Positions 44,201-49,184 of a stretch of DNA of 64,000 bases are shown in pieces. The stretch covers positions 22,349-86,348 of the forward strand of contig JAQTHT010000004.1 of the NCBI GenBank assembly GCA_029433265.1. Reading direction: 5' to 3'. The DNA is from Leuconostocaceae bacterium ESL0958 (GTDB lineage: Bacteria; Bacillota; Bacilli; Lactobacillales; Lactobacillaceae). Every line of letters starts with the position of its first letter. Positions within the stretch are counted from its first letter, which is position 1. A model generated the notes under the pieces. That model was not told the DNA's origin. It ran no database searches and saw only the letters and a program-made list of their open reading frames with translations. Both the position numbers and the translations under genes were made by a program.

Positions 44201-46810
44201 AGTCTTATTAATATTACTGATGGCCATCGTTAAGCTTTGTGGATCAGTCCCATCAGACAAATCAGATGAATCAGCAATCAGCTCATTATTAGCCGCCGTT
44301 GCATAATTCTGCACTTCTCGAATGGCCGCATCCTGCTTGTTCCAGAAGCCAGCCTGACTGTCGGCGGCTTGAATGTTTTGGACTGCCGTCGTCGCTAGGC
44401 TATTAATCGTATCTGGATCTTTGGAATTGGTAACATCTGAAAAGGCATTGTTGGCCAACATGTTGACATTGTTGTTGGCAGAATCCCGGCGGTTGTCAAA
44501 AAGACCACCCATGCTCTTGATGTCAGTCAAAGCTGCATCACGGGCTTGGGTAATGGCTGTATTGGCCTGGGTCCGGGCAGACTGAATGGCCTGCTGGTAG
44601 TCCGTGATGACCTTGTCAATGGCTGCTTTTCCGTCAGTCAAAGCTTGTGGAACATCGGCGCTATCCTTACCGTCAATAATGGTATCCCAGTTGTTCACTT
44701 GGCTTTGAATGCCCTGTTGGACGAGATTCAAGCCCTTGCTGTCAAAATCAGGTAGCGTTGCGGCATAGGCTTGTTTAGCCTTTCCATAAGCCTCCAAGTC
44801 AGCGCGCGCGCCATTTTGATCGTTCAGGGAAGTGGCATGCTTAATCGCATCATTCAGTCGGCTAGTAATATCCCCTTCGATGTTAGGGAACTGGTCATTG
44901 GACGTGGCCGCCATAATCTTGTTCCAGCCATCAGAGGCAATGCCATTAATTTGGTTCAAAATGTCATTGTACTGGCCGCTGTTCAGGTTCTTTAAGGCAT
45001 CCAACTGACCCTTGGCGCTGTTCTTAAAATTATCAACTTTATCCTTTTCACTTTGATAAAGTTTATCTTCTGAACTAATTTGGTTCTTCAGATTATCTAA
45101 ATCATTCACGAAATCATCGTTGATGGTCAACTTATTAATGGCATCCGCATAGGCCTGGTTTTGCCCACTATTTTTCAGATACTGGGTGTTTTGCAACCCT
45201 GCCAGAATTCTTGGCCGTAATTGAGTCAGTAACTTGGTGTTGAAGGAAACGCCAAAGTCAGCATAACCCAGCGTCCGGTAAAGGGAGAAAATAGGCCGCC
45301 AACCGAGCGTATTCGTATCCGAGGAAAACATCATCGTGACGTAGTCCCCTGCTGTAATCTTAACGGGATCCAAATCAACATCCAGCGTTGTCACACCACC
45401 AATTAAGTTGTTATCGGGTGTAAAGGAAGTAGTATAAGTAGCCCCATTTTCAGTCAAAGTAGCCTTTTCACCCTTCGGCGTGGTCAACTGTGGCCGGGAA
45501 GTCTTCCCAGCCATGGAAGGGGAAAAGGCCATGTCAAAGTAAGACTGCCGACCTGAACCACTATCGATAGTCGGCACAATCAGTTGCACCGTCAGGTGGT
45601 ACTTACCCGTGTAATAATTGTAGGTCAAATCTTTAAAGACGGCCCGGGGGGCACCACCAATAGTTTGGATATCGGGACGACCTGCCGGTGTCTGCCCTTC
45701 CAGATAGGGAATTTCCCAACCATAGTTCCACTTCAGCTGAGTGGCCCGGTCATCATTGGCAGTGGGCGCGGCGGCGGCATAACGCTTGAAAACCACCCCA
45801 TTTTGGCCGGCCCAAGAAGGTAGATCATCTGTCAAACTGATGCGATTCATCAAATCAGCAGCTTCGCTATCGCCTTGACTAGCCGACTGCTGTAGACCCA
45901 ACATCAGGGCCTTCAATTGGTCATCCGTCAGCTTCGCTTGGTCACTAGTCGTGTTCGTGGCCTCTTGGTTAGAGGTGTTCGCTTGCTGCTGATTAGTCTG
46001 ACTTTGGGACTGGTCGTCGCTGGCCATCTTGGCGCTTGGCTGATCACTCGTCTCGCTTGTCTGCTGATTTTGGGCAGACTGGTCCCCTGTCGTTGCGCTG
46101 GTCTCTTTTTGAGCCGTCTGCGTCTTCTTTGACTGTTCTTGATTCTTGGCCGCCGCATTATCTTTCGCCGCGGCAGCTTGCTGGTCTTGAACTAATTGGT
46201 CCAAGTGTTGACGAATGCTTTGTTGTAGCTGGGCAAGCGCCGTTGTATTGGCTTGTTGAATGGCCCCTTGCTGGTCCGTCTGGAACTGGTCTGCCTGCTT
46301 GTTAAAAGCAGTGACTTGTTCGGCTGTGACGCCCTGGGTGGCCGCAAAGTTCTGCTTAGCCTGGGCCACTTCTGCCCGCAGGGCAGTCTGCATTTGCTGT
46401 TGTTGAACCAATTGGTCCAATGACTGGCTGACGGTCTGCTGCAACTGGTCAAGGGCTGTAGTCGTGTTAGTCTTTTGAATGGCCTGCTGCTGGTCTGCCT
46501 GAATTTGATCTGCCTGCTTGTTAAAAGCAGCCACTTGCTCTGCTGAAACGCCCTGAGCGGCCGCAAGCTTTTGCTTAGCCTGGGCGACTTGATTTTGCAA
46601 CCAAGTTTGGGCTTGCTGCTGTTGCTTCTGTACTGCTAACTGATCTGTATCGGTCGTACTAGTACTTTGGGCCGGGTCCGTGCTATTGCTGTTTTCGTCC
46701 GCCTTGACGGTGGCACCACTTCCAGCGAGCATTAATGAGATAGCAGTCATGCCGGCAAAAACCCACTTTTTGCCGTCTTTATACATTTTGTAATGTACTT
46801 TATGCTCCAT
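23225..46810 (-). CDS. Giant wall-anchored repeat protein, about 7861 residues
   Basis: Start set at the ATG at 46810 (MEHKVHYKMYKDGKKW), which has GGAGG five bases upstream and aligns with its paralog. The ATG four codons earlier (46822) overlaps that ribosome binding site. A KxYKxGKxW signal peptide (to VKA-DE) is followed by two copies of the helical module containing AFNKQADQ (the paralog has one), a Gln/Ser/Thr-rich linker, and a head domain (about 331-523) homologous to the paralog's (GKYHLTVQLIV, DLDPVKITAGDYV, YADFGVSFNTKLL). About 90 DUF1542-like modules follow, then a cap module and the sorting signal LPATH with a hydrophobic segment and RNKKKDQ. Predicted mass is above 800 kDa, among the longest bacterial proteins. 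A wall-held rod for adhesion or cell-cell contact is inferred. Confidence 0.9.
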   Translation of the reverse strand: MEHKVHYKMYKDGKKWVFAGMTAISLMLAGSGATVKADENSNSTDPAQSTSTTDTDQLAVQKQQQQAQTWLQNQVAQAKQKLAAAQGVSAEQVAAFNKQADQIQADQQQAIQKTNTTTALDQLQQTVSQSLDQLVQQQQMQTALRAEVAQAKQNFAATQGVTAEQVTAFNKQADQFQTDQQGAIQQANTTALAQLQQSIRQHLDQLVQDQQAAAAKDNAAAKNQEQSKKTQTAQKETSATTGDQSAQNQQTSETSDQPSAKMASDDQSQSQTNQQQANTSNQEATNTTSDQAKLTDDQLKALMLGLQQSASQGDSEAADLMNRISLTDDLPSWAGQNGVVFKRYAAAAPTANDDRATQLKWNYGWEIPYLEGQTPAGRPDIQTIGGAPRAVFKDLTYNYYTGKYHLTVQLIVPTIDSGSGRQSYFDMAFSPSMAGKTSRPQLTTPKGEKATLTENGATYTTSFTPDNNLIGGVTTLDVDLDPVKITAGDYVTMMFSSDTNTLGWRPIFSLYRTLGYADFGVSFNTKLLTQLRPRILAGLQNTQYLKNSGQNQAYADAINKLTINDDFVNDLDNLKNQISSEDKLYQSEKDKVDNFKNSAKGQLDALKNLNSGQYNDILNQINGIASDGWNKIMAATSNDQFPNIEGDITSRLNDAIKHATSLNDQNGARADLEAYGKAKQAYAATLPDFDSKGLNLVQQGIQSQVNNWDTIIDGKDSADVPQALTDGKAAIDKVITDYQQAIQSARTQANTAITQARDAALTDIKSMGGLFDNRRDSANNNVNMLANNAFSDVTNSKDPDTINSLATTAVQNIQAADSQAGFWNKQDAAIREVQNYATAANNELIADSSDLSDGTDPQSLTMAISNINKTSKNHGIDQATTEDQINSTKLADLLAIDQQKAPVTLKAYANRAMDKINAMSSLTGAQVQDAQKQIDNAVTTYAGKMAKEQDTAGVDQDYTDGAKTIDQVVETAKQQDGSNKDAALTAAKAEIANAAQAAKDLINSLHDFTGEHKADALSKVDADAAQALKNVNGATSATAIKQAADAGKTQLDADGQAGLLQNNKDAATTALGNQASNANKDIDSWTPPLTEQEQSDAKAAVNKAASDAQKNVANQTDNDHVTYERSVGESNIQAALDAAKLRAGKNTGESQVSDAKASAIKIIDALKQIVAQASQKAQDNVDNASKEAINTIEDAKNQNDIDQAVTAAKAKLLNYQHQAELAAYGKEKNDLIQAMPNLSAPDKANAKTNIDNLVTQYQNKMDGESSQTAIDQDFTDGKTAIDGVVTAADNQNTAYKEAALKQATIDINGAADAARKLIAQQGNLTKDHRDALNKQVDLDQQAALAAINQSNNTVQNIQDDVTTWTNTLTQDGQRSLLRNAKDLAKENLANYESAAAQELQQQSQLNQNEQTIVAKQLADALSQAQNQVELAPDETTVTNEENAGKTNLHQLQRTNDLTADARTATASVNNLTSLTDDEKRSVRSQIGTALQNGQNDINGKTTVDDAESAYQAALKNIQSIQGQAEKDNAAHKADALNKATAAIEDAAKTARDAINGQSDYLDTHKQDALAKVEQDRVAALAAVNGADNQTAIEKDSDYWVGILRADQAAGLLQNYRDKAQTDLTQYQQAATNEINGQNQLTKDEKDAVNQQLANALQQAIQQVQVANDSQSVDNAQARGERNLHRLQRANDLTADARNAKQTIAGLSSLTDPEKQTANQQIDSILTNGQSNVNGAADATDAENQYQEAKQALAGVTTTATNNNNQHKQDALDAAVQAIQKAAKDARDTINGQNGYLGDHQQQFIDQINGDEQAGLQAVQADGNQFTINQDSSKWVGILQKDASAGLLQNTKDNNQTDLTQYEQDAANDIKAQSQLDETTQQAILNQLSQELQTAIGQIQAAQNSGDVATAFTNGQLHLHQIQRTNDLTADGAIAKQAVKALTSLTSKEQQDAADKIDAAVQTGQSNVDSAGDLDTAEQNYNNAKAAIDAIKAQADKDNAGHKSDALNKATTAIQNAAQTARNAINAQNGYRNDHQEQAIAQVNKDEQAGLAAIQQDTNQFDINSHNEYWVGVLQADQKAALLQNYQDRALTDLEQYEQDAVNDINAQSQLTTDEKSSINGRLTDVLNTAKGNVQAATDNNGVDGAGNAGKTAMHQLQRANDLTADSRNADNHIDSLTSLSTDEKKDLKGQVNTALTQGQTAINGTNSVDDAETAYQSAKQTIDGITGQADKTNNDHKAGALTDATKAIKDAAQAARDAINAKTGYLDNNKDTALAKVQTDEDAGLAAVQNDDNQYSIKSDSDHWVKVLQADQAAALLQNYKDNAKTSLDQYEQAAATEIDGQSQLSADEKSSIKGQLTDALNTAKGNVQSAANNGAVDTAVQNGQTSLHQLQRANDLTADSRNADAHIDSLTSLSTGEKSDLKGQVNTALTQGQTAINSTNSVDDAETAYNNAKNAIDGITGQADKNNNDHKAGALTDATKAIKDAAQAARDAINAKTGYLDNNKDTALAKVQTDEDAGLAAIQKDDNQYSIKSDSDKWVAILQADQTAGLLQNYKDNAKTSLSQYEQAAATEIDGQNQLSADEKSNIKGQLTAALNTAKGNVQSAANNGAVDTAVQNGQTSLHQLQRANDLTADSRNADAHIDSLTSLSPDEKNDLKGQVNTALTQGQTAINGTNSVDSAEQAYQSAKDAINAVTGQADKDNAGHKADALDKATTAIHNAAQTARDAINAKTGYLDDNQKQAINKVNADEQSGVDAVNAAGDQYSIKSASDYWVKVLQADQTAALLQNYKDNAKTSLAQYEQAAATEIDGQSQLSADEKSNIKGQLTDALNTAKGNVQSAANNGAVDTAVQNGQTSLHQLQRVNDLTADSRNADNHIDSLTSLSSDEKKDLKGQVNTALTQGQSAINGTNSVDDAETAYNNAKNTINAVTGQADKNNNDHKAGALTDATKAIKDAAQAARDAINAKTGYLDDNQKQAINKVNADEQSGVDAVNGDDNQFTIKSDSDKWVTILQADQAAALLQNYKDNAKTSLDQYEQAAATEIDSQSQLSADEKSNIKGQLTEALNTAKGNVQAATDNNGVDSAGNAGKTAMHQLQRANDLTADSRNADSHIDSLTSLSPDEKTQLKGQVNTALTQGQSAINGTNSVDDAEKAYNQAKDAINAITGQADKNNAGHKADALDKATTAIHNAAQAARDAINGKSGYLDDNQKQAINKVNADEQSGVGAVNAAGDQFTIKSNSDYWVGVLQADQAAGLLQNYKDNAKTSLDQYEQAAAAEIDGQNQLSADEKKTIKSQLTDALNTAKGNVQAAADNGAVDSAVQNGQKSLHQLQRANDLTADSRNADSHIDSLTSLSTDEKGKLKAQVNNALTAGQGNVNQADSTQTAEDAYLSAKQAIDAVTAQADKDNGGNKQAALDKATQDIQAAAETARNAINGQSDYLDNHKQAALDQIQKDEDAGLAAVKADDSQDSINSDRVKWVGILQADQAAGLLQNAKDQATTALQQKAQTADTTIDQLTPPLTSQQQTNYKNAIDQATSDALRNVQVQNDETHVASERDNGLQQIQKQLAAAQLQAGKNTATTDLTSARDQALKVIDALQTSVPDASAAAHQAAEQAAQKAIDQVNAANDQSSIDQTVTAGKVQIYAPQRQAQLNDYAKQKENAIQDMANLSADTKADFAKSIDGLVKTWSQTIGQDGDQQTIDNDYLKATQAIDGVYNDANGQNGNAKDAALAAAKKAIGKAAQDALNLINDQHNLTPEHRQAAIDQVNRHSEAALNAVNNAGTAADINKNSKAAVDQLNKDGQDAVLQDAKDAAANSISDRQKEAHDLINGMSNLSDDEKKQFNDAVDGDGDAAKKSIAGQSDADGVKNAKQSGLDKINQDIHDADLRNNKNSGKGQIDNSKQEAIAKINALRDKLGAVSQQAKDNIDKAATKAIQDIEAASDDDHVHTAVTDGEVAMWNVLRQAELAAYGKDITDQVNALPNLSDPDKQDAATAINNDVVKWQNKMQNDGSQTDIDHDFDSGKQAIDADLAAAQAKNGNYKTAAIAAAEAKISQAAQTARDNINQGHDYLDNHKNEALDKVTADENAAMAAVKNADTAAAVKTAGDQGATTLAADGQAGILQNAKDAATTALANQQSSDKQAIDQMSKLTADQKQSFQAAIDQAAKDATANVSAQSDPDHVNTEKNNGLQQMQKIMAEANLRNGKNDGQGQVSDAKQKAIDEINKLKDLIGTASDQSDDNVKKAAQDAINTIEGANDQPAIDQAVTAGKVKMLNFQRQAQLAADGQAKLKTIQALPNLFKQDITGYQDTINGLVTTWQNKMQDESTQDGIESDYQQGLAAIEAVLAKANSQNTGYQTAAKSAAEDAVKQAASDADQLIDQQHDFLADHQQAAKQIVADDLSTGLAAVDAANTVAEINKARDTWVSQLQADGQAARLQNAKDQAKTALQTAQQQADTTLTGLKSSLKSDELTAAQQAVQQAASDADSNVQVQNTVDHVTNERDNGLQKIAAALTAAQLRAAKNDGQQAVEQARNNAWQTIDSLKQSVPTDSDKAHQAADQTATQAIQNIENADGQPAIQQLVKTAQAEILASQRQAELADYGQRAHDKVAAMPNLKDADKTAAETGIQKAVSDWQNKIGQDNTTDTVNQDFTDGKAAIDAIYERADDQNGGYKAKAIRDQTKAIQDAAKAARQLISEQSALTETHRAGLNQQVNTDEGNGLAAVKAADTAEDATTIGQHWVSQLNQDGQDAVLRNAKDQAQDTLQQYEQEAAAEIDGQAALENDEKTAVKNELSKALTTAQSQVEQAQDATAVTVATNDGQKTMHQLQRANDLTADSRNADNHIDSLTSLSPDEKKDLKGQVNTALTQGQTAINGTDSADNAEKAYQSAKQAIDGITGQADKNNNDHKTGALTDATKAIKDTAQAVRDAINAQTGYLDDNQQAAIQKVNNDEKDGLAAVNAAGDQFTIKRDSDHWVGVLDADKAAALLQNYKDNVKTSLDQYEQAAATEIDGQNQLSADEKSSIKGQLTNAVNTAKGNVQAATDNNGVDNAANAGKTAMHQLQRVNDLTADSRNADSHIDSLTSLSPDEKTQLKGQVNTALTQGQSAINGTHSVDDAETAYNNAKNAIDGITGQADKNNNDHKAGALTDATKAIKDAAQAARAAINAKTGYLDNNQQTAINKVNADEKSGIDAVDGDDNQYSIKRDSDYWVGILQADQAAALLQNYKDNAKTSLDQYEQAAATEIDSQSQLSADEKSNIKGQLTAALNTAKNNVQTAADNGAVDTAVQNGQTNLHQLQRVNDLTADSRNADAHIDALTSLSTDEKKDLKGQVNTALTQGQTAINGTHSVDDAETAYNNAKKVIDGITGQADKNNAGHKADALDKATTAIHNAAQAARDAINAKTGYLDDNQKQAINKVNADEQSGVDAVNAAGDQFTIKSDSDYWVGVLDADKAAALLQNYKDNAKTSLDQYEQAAATEIDGQIQLSADEKSSIKSQLTDALNTAKRNVQAATDNNGVVSAANAGKTTMDQLQRVNDLTADSRNADSHIDSLTSLSPDEKKDLKGQVNTALTQGQAAINGTNSVDDAETAYNNAKNAIDGITGQADKNNNDHKAGALTDATKAIKDAAQAARDAINAKTGYLDNNQQTAINKVNADEKSGVDAVNSDDNQFTIKSDSDYWVGVLQADQAAGLLQNYKDNAKTSLDQYEQAAANEIDGQNQLSADEKSSIKGQLTDALNTAKRNVQAATDNNGVDSAANAGRNAMHQIQRTNDLTADGLLADGNIDTLTSLSPSERQDAKDRVQKTVTTGQQNIQTAGDEAAAEIAYQNAKNAIATIVSDENDKNGTGKSTALKNAIAAIQKASNENRALIGGQHDFVDNHQKEALDQVATDEGQAIQTVEAASDRFTIESETEKAVNKLNADGQAAVLRNNKDKAETALTNYEQAAAVEIDGQNQLSASEKQAIKSQLSDRLATAKQAIEAATDSTVITQQQANGEKNLHQLQRVNDLTADSRNADAHIDALTSLSTDEKKDLKGQVTNALTQGQTAINGTDSADNAEKAYSNAKNAIDGITGQADKDNAGHKADALDKATTAIHNAAQTARDAINAKTGYLDDNQKQAINKVNADEQSGVDAVNAAGDQFTIKRDSDYWVKVLQADQAAALLQNYKDNAKMSLSQYEQAAATEIDAQNQLSADEKSNIKGQLTAALNTAKGNVQAAADNGAVDTAVQNGQKTLHQLQRVNDLTVDSRNADSHIDSLTSLSTDEKNQLKGQITKALTQGQSAINGTDSADNAEKAYQSAKQTIDGITGQADKNNNDHKAGALTDATAAIKNAAQAARAAINAKTGYLDNNQQAAIQQVDDDEKDGLAAVHAAGDQFTIKRDSDYWVGILDADKAAALLQNYKDNAKTSLSQYGQAAADEIDGQNQLSADEKKTIKGQLADALNAAKNNVQTAANNGTVDTAVQNGQKTLHQLQRVDDLTADGRNAINHIDSLTSLSADEKAKLVGQVNATVRQGQTSINGTDSADNAEKAYQSAKQAIDAITGQADKDNGGNKQVALDKATQAIKDAAQAARDAINAKTGYLDNNQQAAINKVNADEKSGIDTVNGDDNQYSIKRDSDYWVGILQADQAAALLQNYKDNAKTSLGQYEQAAADEIDGQNQLSADEKKTIKGQLTAALNAAKNNVQTAANNNAVDHAVQNGQKTLHQLQRVNDLTADGRNVDQHIDALTSLTADEKQHLQQQVATAVTTGQGQINATANAADAETAYQQALAALSKIASQADQKNDQNKHQAADDAKKAIQNAADKAKNAINNLPNLTPEHKKDALKRVDDDAKKANDAVNGAKSADDAKKAAENGAGQLKHDTDDAILQDAKDRADRTIDDDLAKAIADVDQQGRLKPSEKVAVKAALNKAAQAAKDQIQAANEVSTVDQALATGEKNIDQGQRQADLTNDARAADDSIDQLDSLTAAEKQAGKDQIQQAAANGQQAINGAADKAAVEAAYQKAKDSLTAIVQAEQAANDRNKGNALNDAKKAIQNAADKAKEAINNLPNLTPEHKKDALKQVDDDAKKANDAVNGAKSADDIRKAAGQGEADIRHDQDNAHAQDGKDKADRDIDAALAKAIADIDQQAQLKPSEKVAVKAALRKAAMAAKQKINAAVDDQTVAHTVDQAMANGERNIHQGQRQGDLTNDARDAGDSIDHLDSLTAAEKQAAKDQINQADANGQQAIQAAPDKDGAEAAYQKAKDSLTAILQAAAAANDRNKSNALHDAKKAINDAANKAKDVINHLPNLTPEHKKDALKRIDDDAKKANDAVNGGQSADDIKKAAEDGAGQLKHDTDDAILQNAKDKASQTIDDDLAKAIADVEQQGRLKPSEKVAVKAALNKAAQAAKGQINAANDLSAVDQALATGEKDIDQGQRQADLTNDARDADNSVEQLDSLTAAEKQAGKDQINQAATNGQQAINGATDKAAVEAAYQKAKDSLTAIMQAAQAANDRHKGDALNDAKKAIQDAANKAKDIINNLPNLTPEHKKDALKQIDDDAKKANDALNGCQSADGIKKAAKDGAGQLKHDTDDAVLQDAKDKAQTALAQYLQQALADIDRQTKLRPSERLAVKSAMQKAARAASGQIDQASDQAAVTAALNQGETAIDKLQRKTDLANDGRETAAQIDVLQNLTAAEKQAAKDEINRIVQTGQAQIDGTDTVAAVEQAYANAKQQLTDFLTATIGKNGLSLQQSKAQAQQALRDYAKRAEAFLRTQTNHEPADIAAAIQAIEGLLNQGLTAIDQADSTAKVTQALQEAMHAIDQIVADLLAKKPMEPVERPQPVLPATHEQAKTNHWASLSLVTALASLFFYRNKKKDQ
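23600..45200 (-). repeat. DUF1542-like repeat array of the 7861-residue protein
   Basis: The anchor recurs at 24062, 24767, 25484, 26189, 26894, 27599, 28304, 29009, 29714, 30419, 31124, 31829, 32534, then 33482, 34427, 35372, 36320, then 37025, 37730, 38435, 39140, 39845, 40550, 41255, 41960, 42665 and 43616. Steps are exactly 705 except one of 717 (24767-25484), and 945-951 for the five four-module units. From the N-terminus: one four-module unit, nine three-module units, four four-module units, nine three-module units of the same subfamily, then four of a second subfamily resembling the paralog. Counted by hand. Confidence 0.88.
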
Positions 46811-46872
46811 CTGGTCCTCCATTATTTCACTTCATAGAATAGATGAATATTACTTCTTTGTTGCAAATATAA

Positions 46873-46950
46873 CAGAAAGTTTCACTACGCTTTCTGCCGA
46901 AAAAAGTTCTTTTATCACCCCTTTTGATAGTATTATTCAGAATTAGTATA
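46873..46950 (-). promoter_or_regulatory. Promoter and leader hairpin of the 7861-residue protein gene
   Basis: Minus-strand TATACT at 46950-46945 is preceded by TGT (extended -10), again with no strong -35, the same design as the paralog's promoter. Transcription would start near 46937, giving a leader of about 127 bases. In it CAGAAAG (46873-46879) and CTTTCTG (46890-46896) form a seven-base stem with a ten-base loop. Confidence 0.5.
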
Positions 46951-47010
46951 ACATAGTCATTTGAAGATTAATAGTTATACTTGTGAATTAAAAAACGTAT
47001 AGGAAAAAAG

Positions 47011-47032
47011 AAAAAAACACGCCATCTGCGTG
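47011..47032 (-). terminator. Terminator after the CPBP protease gene
   Basis: CACGC (47018-47022) pairs with GCGTG (47028-47032) across a five-base loop; on the minus strand the stem is followed by seven T. It lies 20 bases past the stop at 47053. Confidence 0.8.
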
Positions 47033-47052
47033 CCTTTTAAACATTCTTCGAT

Positions 47053-47817
47053 TTATGTTTCCTGTCGCCGTAACAGGGCCGGTGCTTTTTTCCGCCAGGC
47101 GAAGAGGGCGTAGAGCACAAGGAATACTTTGAAGTAATTCAAAGCGGCATTGCCAACCATGCCCCAGTGGCCCCCGGCCGACGCTGCCGTATCGGCTGCC
47201 GTGCGGACAAAGTCGTCCATGAAATGCAGGGCGACGGGATACCAGATACTGCCCGTCTGTAGGTAAATCACGGAGAAAGCCAGGCCGGAGATAAAGGCCA
47301 GGGCGGACTGGGCGAGTACATAAGGCAGTGGTTCCTGGCTCAAGTTGGTCAAGTGCATCAGGGCAAAAACCAAGTTGGACAGCGCAATGGCGGCCCAGAC
47401 CCGTTTGGCCGAATAGCGCTCGCGCAGGAGGTAGTCACTGATTTTACCCAGCAAGACCCCACGGGCTAAGAACTCCTCCGACAGGCCCCCCATGGCCCCG
47501 GTCGCCAGACTGACAACCAGGTCCTTGGTTGGCAAGAATGGTAGCGCAATCAGGATGAGGGCCAACCAGAAGGCGTAGTCTAGTAAAGCAAAACGCCGAC
47601 CATAGTAGATGGACTGGTGGGTAATCCAACGGTTTAACAGGAGGACAATGACCAGCTCCCCCATCTTGAAGGCAAAGCTCGTCCAAAACGAGGACCAGCC
47701 GAATTGCTGATAGCCCCAGTTGAGCAGGTGGAACCAGCCCAGTTGGGTGAGCAACAACTCTAAGGCCAGAAACAGGGCGATGGACAGGGTGACTGATTGT
47801 ACACTTTGTTTTTTCAC
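47053..47817 (-). CDS. CPBP family intramembrane metalloprotease
   Basis: 254 residues from a GTG start at 47817, chosen because AGGAGG lies seven bases upstream and the promoter -10 (47845-47850) overlaps the region of the upstream ATG at 47856. A multi-pass membrane protein (about seven hydrophobic segments) of the CAAX protease/Abi family. The family motifs are present: SEEFLARG (the EExxxR motif), FALMH (FxxxH) and a third motif ALHFMDD, where Asp replaces the more usual Asn. Members cleave within membranes; in lactic acid bacteria some give immunity to bacteriocins or mature surface proteins. It sits between the giant proteins and the WxL locus, but has its own promoter and terminator, so any link is only positional. 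Confidence 0.86.
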   Translation of the reverse strand: MKKQSVQSVTLSIALFLALELLLTQLGWFHLLNWGYQQFGWSSFWTSFAFKMGELVIVLLLNRWITHQSIYYGRRFALLDYAFWLALILIALPFLPTKDLVVSLATGAMGGLSEEFLARGVLLGKISDYLLRERYSAKRVWAAIALSNLVFALMHLTNLSQEPLPYVLAQSALAFISGLAFSVIYLQTGSIWYPVALHFMDDFVRTAADTAASAGGHWGMVGNAALNYFKVFLVLYALFAWRKKAPALLRRQET

Positions 47818-47844
47818 TGATAATCCTCCTAAAATTCGTTCCTC

Positions 47845-47873
47845 ACTATAAGGCATTGGTTGAAACTGGTCAA
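47845..47873 (-). promoter_or_regulatory. Promoter of the CPBP protease gene
   Basis: Minus strand: TTGACC (47873-47868), 17 bases, TATAGT (47850-47845). Both hexamers match the consensus at five of six positions. The start near 47838 leaves about 20 bases to the GTG codon and rules out the upstream ATG at 47856. Confidence 0.75.
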
Positions 47874-47986
47874 CAACAGTTGCCGCAAAGTGGGACTGAA
47901 CAGCCGATTGTCTGACAAAGTGCTCGGCAACTGTGACGGGCTGCAGCGCCAGCTGCCCCTGATCTTCCCCGCAGTACAGTCAGGTC

Positions 47987-49117
47987 TTAGCGACCATAAC
48001 GGGCTTCCGCCCGGCAGACCGTCCGGCCCTGCCGCTTTAGTTGCCGGAAGCGATGCGCCGTCATCTTTTCGCGAACAATTTGGCCATCGGCCAGTACTTC
48101 CTGCACCCAGAAACGGCGACTGTGCCGCCAACCTAGGTAACCTAGTAGTAAGAGTAAGACGAGTGCCAACAACCAGTAGTACCAGGCCAGACCGTCCTGG
48201 AAGCGGTCCGTGACCCAGCGGGTAAAGCCGGCTTGGCCACTCGGCACCGTAAAGTCCTGTTTGAAGTGCCAGACCTGGCCCGTCTGATTGTCCCAGATGG
48301 TGATGTCCGCCTGATATTTTTGCCCAGTGGACAGCGCCTGGGTAGGTACGCGATAAGTGAAAATCGAACTGTTGGCAATGGCCTGGTTGTCGTTCTTGTA
48401 CTCGTTCTGGGCCTCCGCCTGACCCTTTTTAAAGATTTTAACCACTGAGTGGCCCTTGCCCATGAAGCCAGCCGCCTGGTTACGAAGGCCAATGTGAAGG
48501 GCCCCCATCTGGCTGTTGCTGGCTTCATAGCTGACCTTGTCCAATGCTAATGCTGGCTTGGTGGTCTGATCCGTATTGGACAGCTGGACGTAAGCCAGGT
48601 AGGAAAAACGGTTGGTAAAACCGGCTTTTTCCTGTTCCTGCTTGGTCAGCTCCTTGGTAATGCGAATGCCACCCAGCCAGGAACCAGTTTGCGCCTGCTT
48701 GGGCATGGTCGCCTTGACCAGAAGCTTGGTCGACTGGCCTGGTGCCAGGGTGACATGGTCCTGCTCCGCTTGAAGTGGCTGGCCAAAGCCCTGACCACTA
48801 GCAGTCACGCCCCGGCTGCCTGCCTGTTGATCAGCAACGGACAGCTGCATCCCCGCATGGGTTTGCGCTTGGGCAGTGGCCACTTGGAAGGTCGCGCTTC
48901 GCGTACTCCGGTTTGACAGCGCGACAGCTAAGGTTGTTTGCTCGCCTGGCGCGAGTTTCAAATCAAACCAGGCATTCCGGTCCGTTCGCTGGTGGTCGTT
49001 TGGAATCATGCCGGCGTTAAAACCGGAATCATGTTGGTCGGCCTGAACGGACCAGCCCGCAAAAGACCAAGCCAGAACAACGGCCAGCAGGACGGGGAAA
49101 ATTTTTTTCAAAGACAT
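47987..49117 (-). CDS. WxL-interacting membrane protein (DUF916/DUF3324), copy 1
   Basis: 376 residues from the ATG at 49117 (AAGGAG six bases upstream); the longer frame to 49183 lacks support. Signal peptide to about residue 27. A DUF916 domain (about 30-140, with IPNDHQRTDRNAWFDL and LAPGEQTTL) is followed by a DUF3324 domain (about 145-290, with GSWLGGIRITKEL). A membrane span (WYYWLLALVLLLLLGYLGW, near 313-331) and a basic cytoplasmic tail of about 45 residues close it. In characterised Enterococcus WxL systems such proteins bind peptidoglycan and hold WxL proteins at the surface. The tail motif VLADGQIVREKMT recurs in copy 2. Confidence 0.88.
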   Translation of the reverse strand: MSLKKIFPVLLAVVLAWSFAGWSVQADQHDSGFNAGMIPNDHQRTDRNAWFDLKLAPGEQTTLAVALSNRSTRSATFQVATAQAQTHAGMQLSVADQQAGSRGVTASGQGFGQPLQAEQDHVTLAPGQSTKLLVKATMPKQAQTGSWLGGIRITKELTKQEQEKAGFTNRFSYLAYVQLSNTDQTTKPALALDKVSYEASNSQMGALHIGLRNQAAGFMGKGHSVVKIFKKGQAEAQNEYKNDNQAIANSSIFTYRVPTQALSTGQKYQADITIWDNQTGQVWHFKQDFTVPSGQAGFTRWVTDRFQDGLAWYYWLLALVLLLLLGYLGWRHSRRFWVQEVLADGQIVREKMTAHRFRQLKRQGRTVCRAEARYGR

Positions 49118-49151
49118 AGGGAACTCCTTCTGCAATCGGATGGGGCCAATC

Positions 49152-49173
49152 AAAAAGGCACTCAGTGAGTGCC
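49152..49173 (-). terminator. Terminator between the WxL gene and the next membrane protein gene
   Basis: GGCACTC (49157-49163), loop AGT, GAGTGCC (49167-49173); on the minus strand the stem is followed by TTTTT. It lies in the 67-base spacer between the WxL stop (49185) and the ATG at 49117, with no obvious new promoter. It probably lowers expression of the distal gene relative to wxl. Confidence 0.72.
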
Positions 49174-49184
49174 CTTCGTCCACC

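Noticed and set aside
46811..46822. Start of the larger giant protein at the ATG at 46822
   Set aside because: That ATG overlaps the GGAGG used by the ATG at 46810, has no ribosome binding site of its own, and adds four residues not present in the paralog.
47818..47856. Start of the CPBP protease at the ATG at 47856
   Set aside because: It lies upstream of the predicted transcription start; the GTG at 47817 has a perfect AGGAGG.
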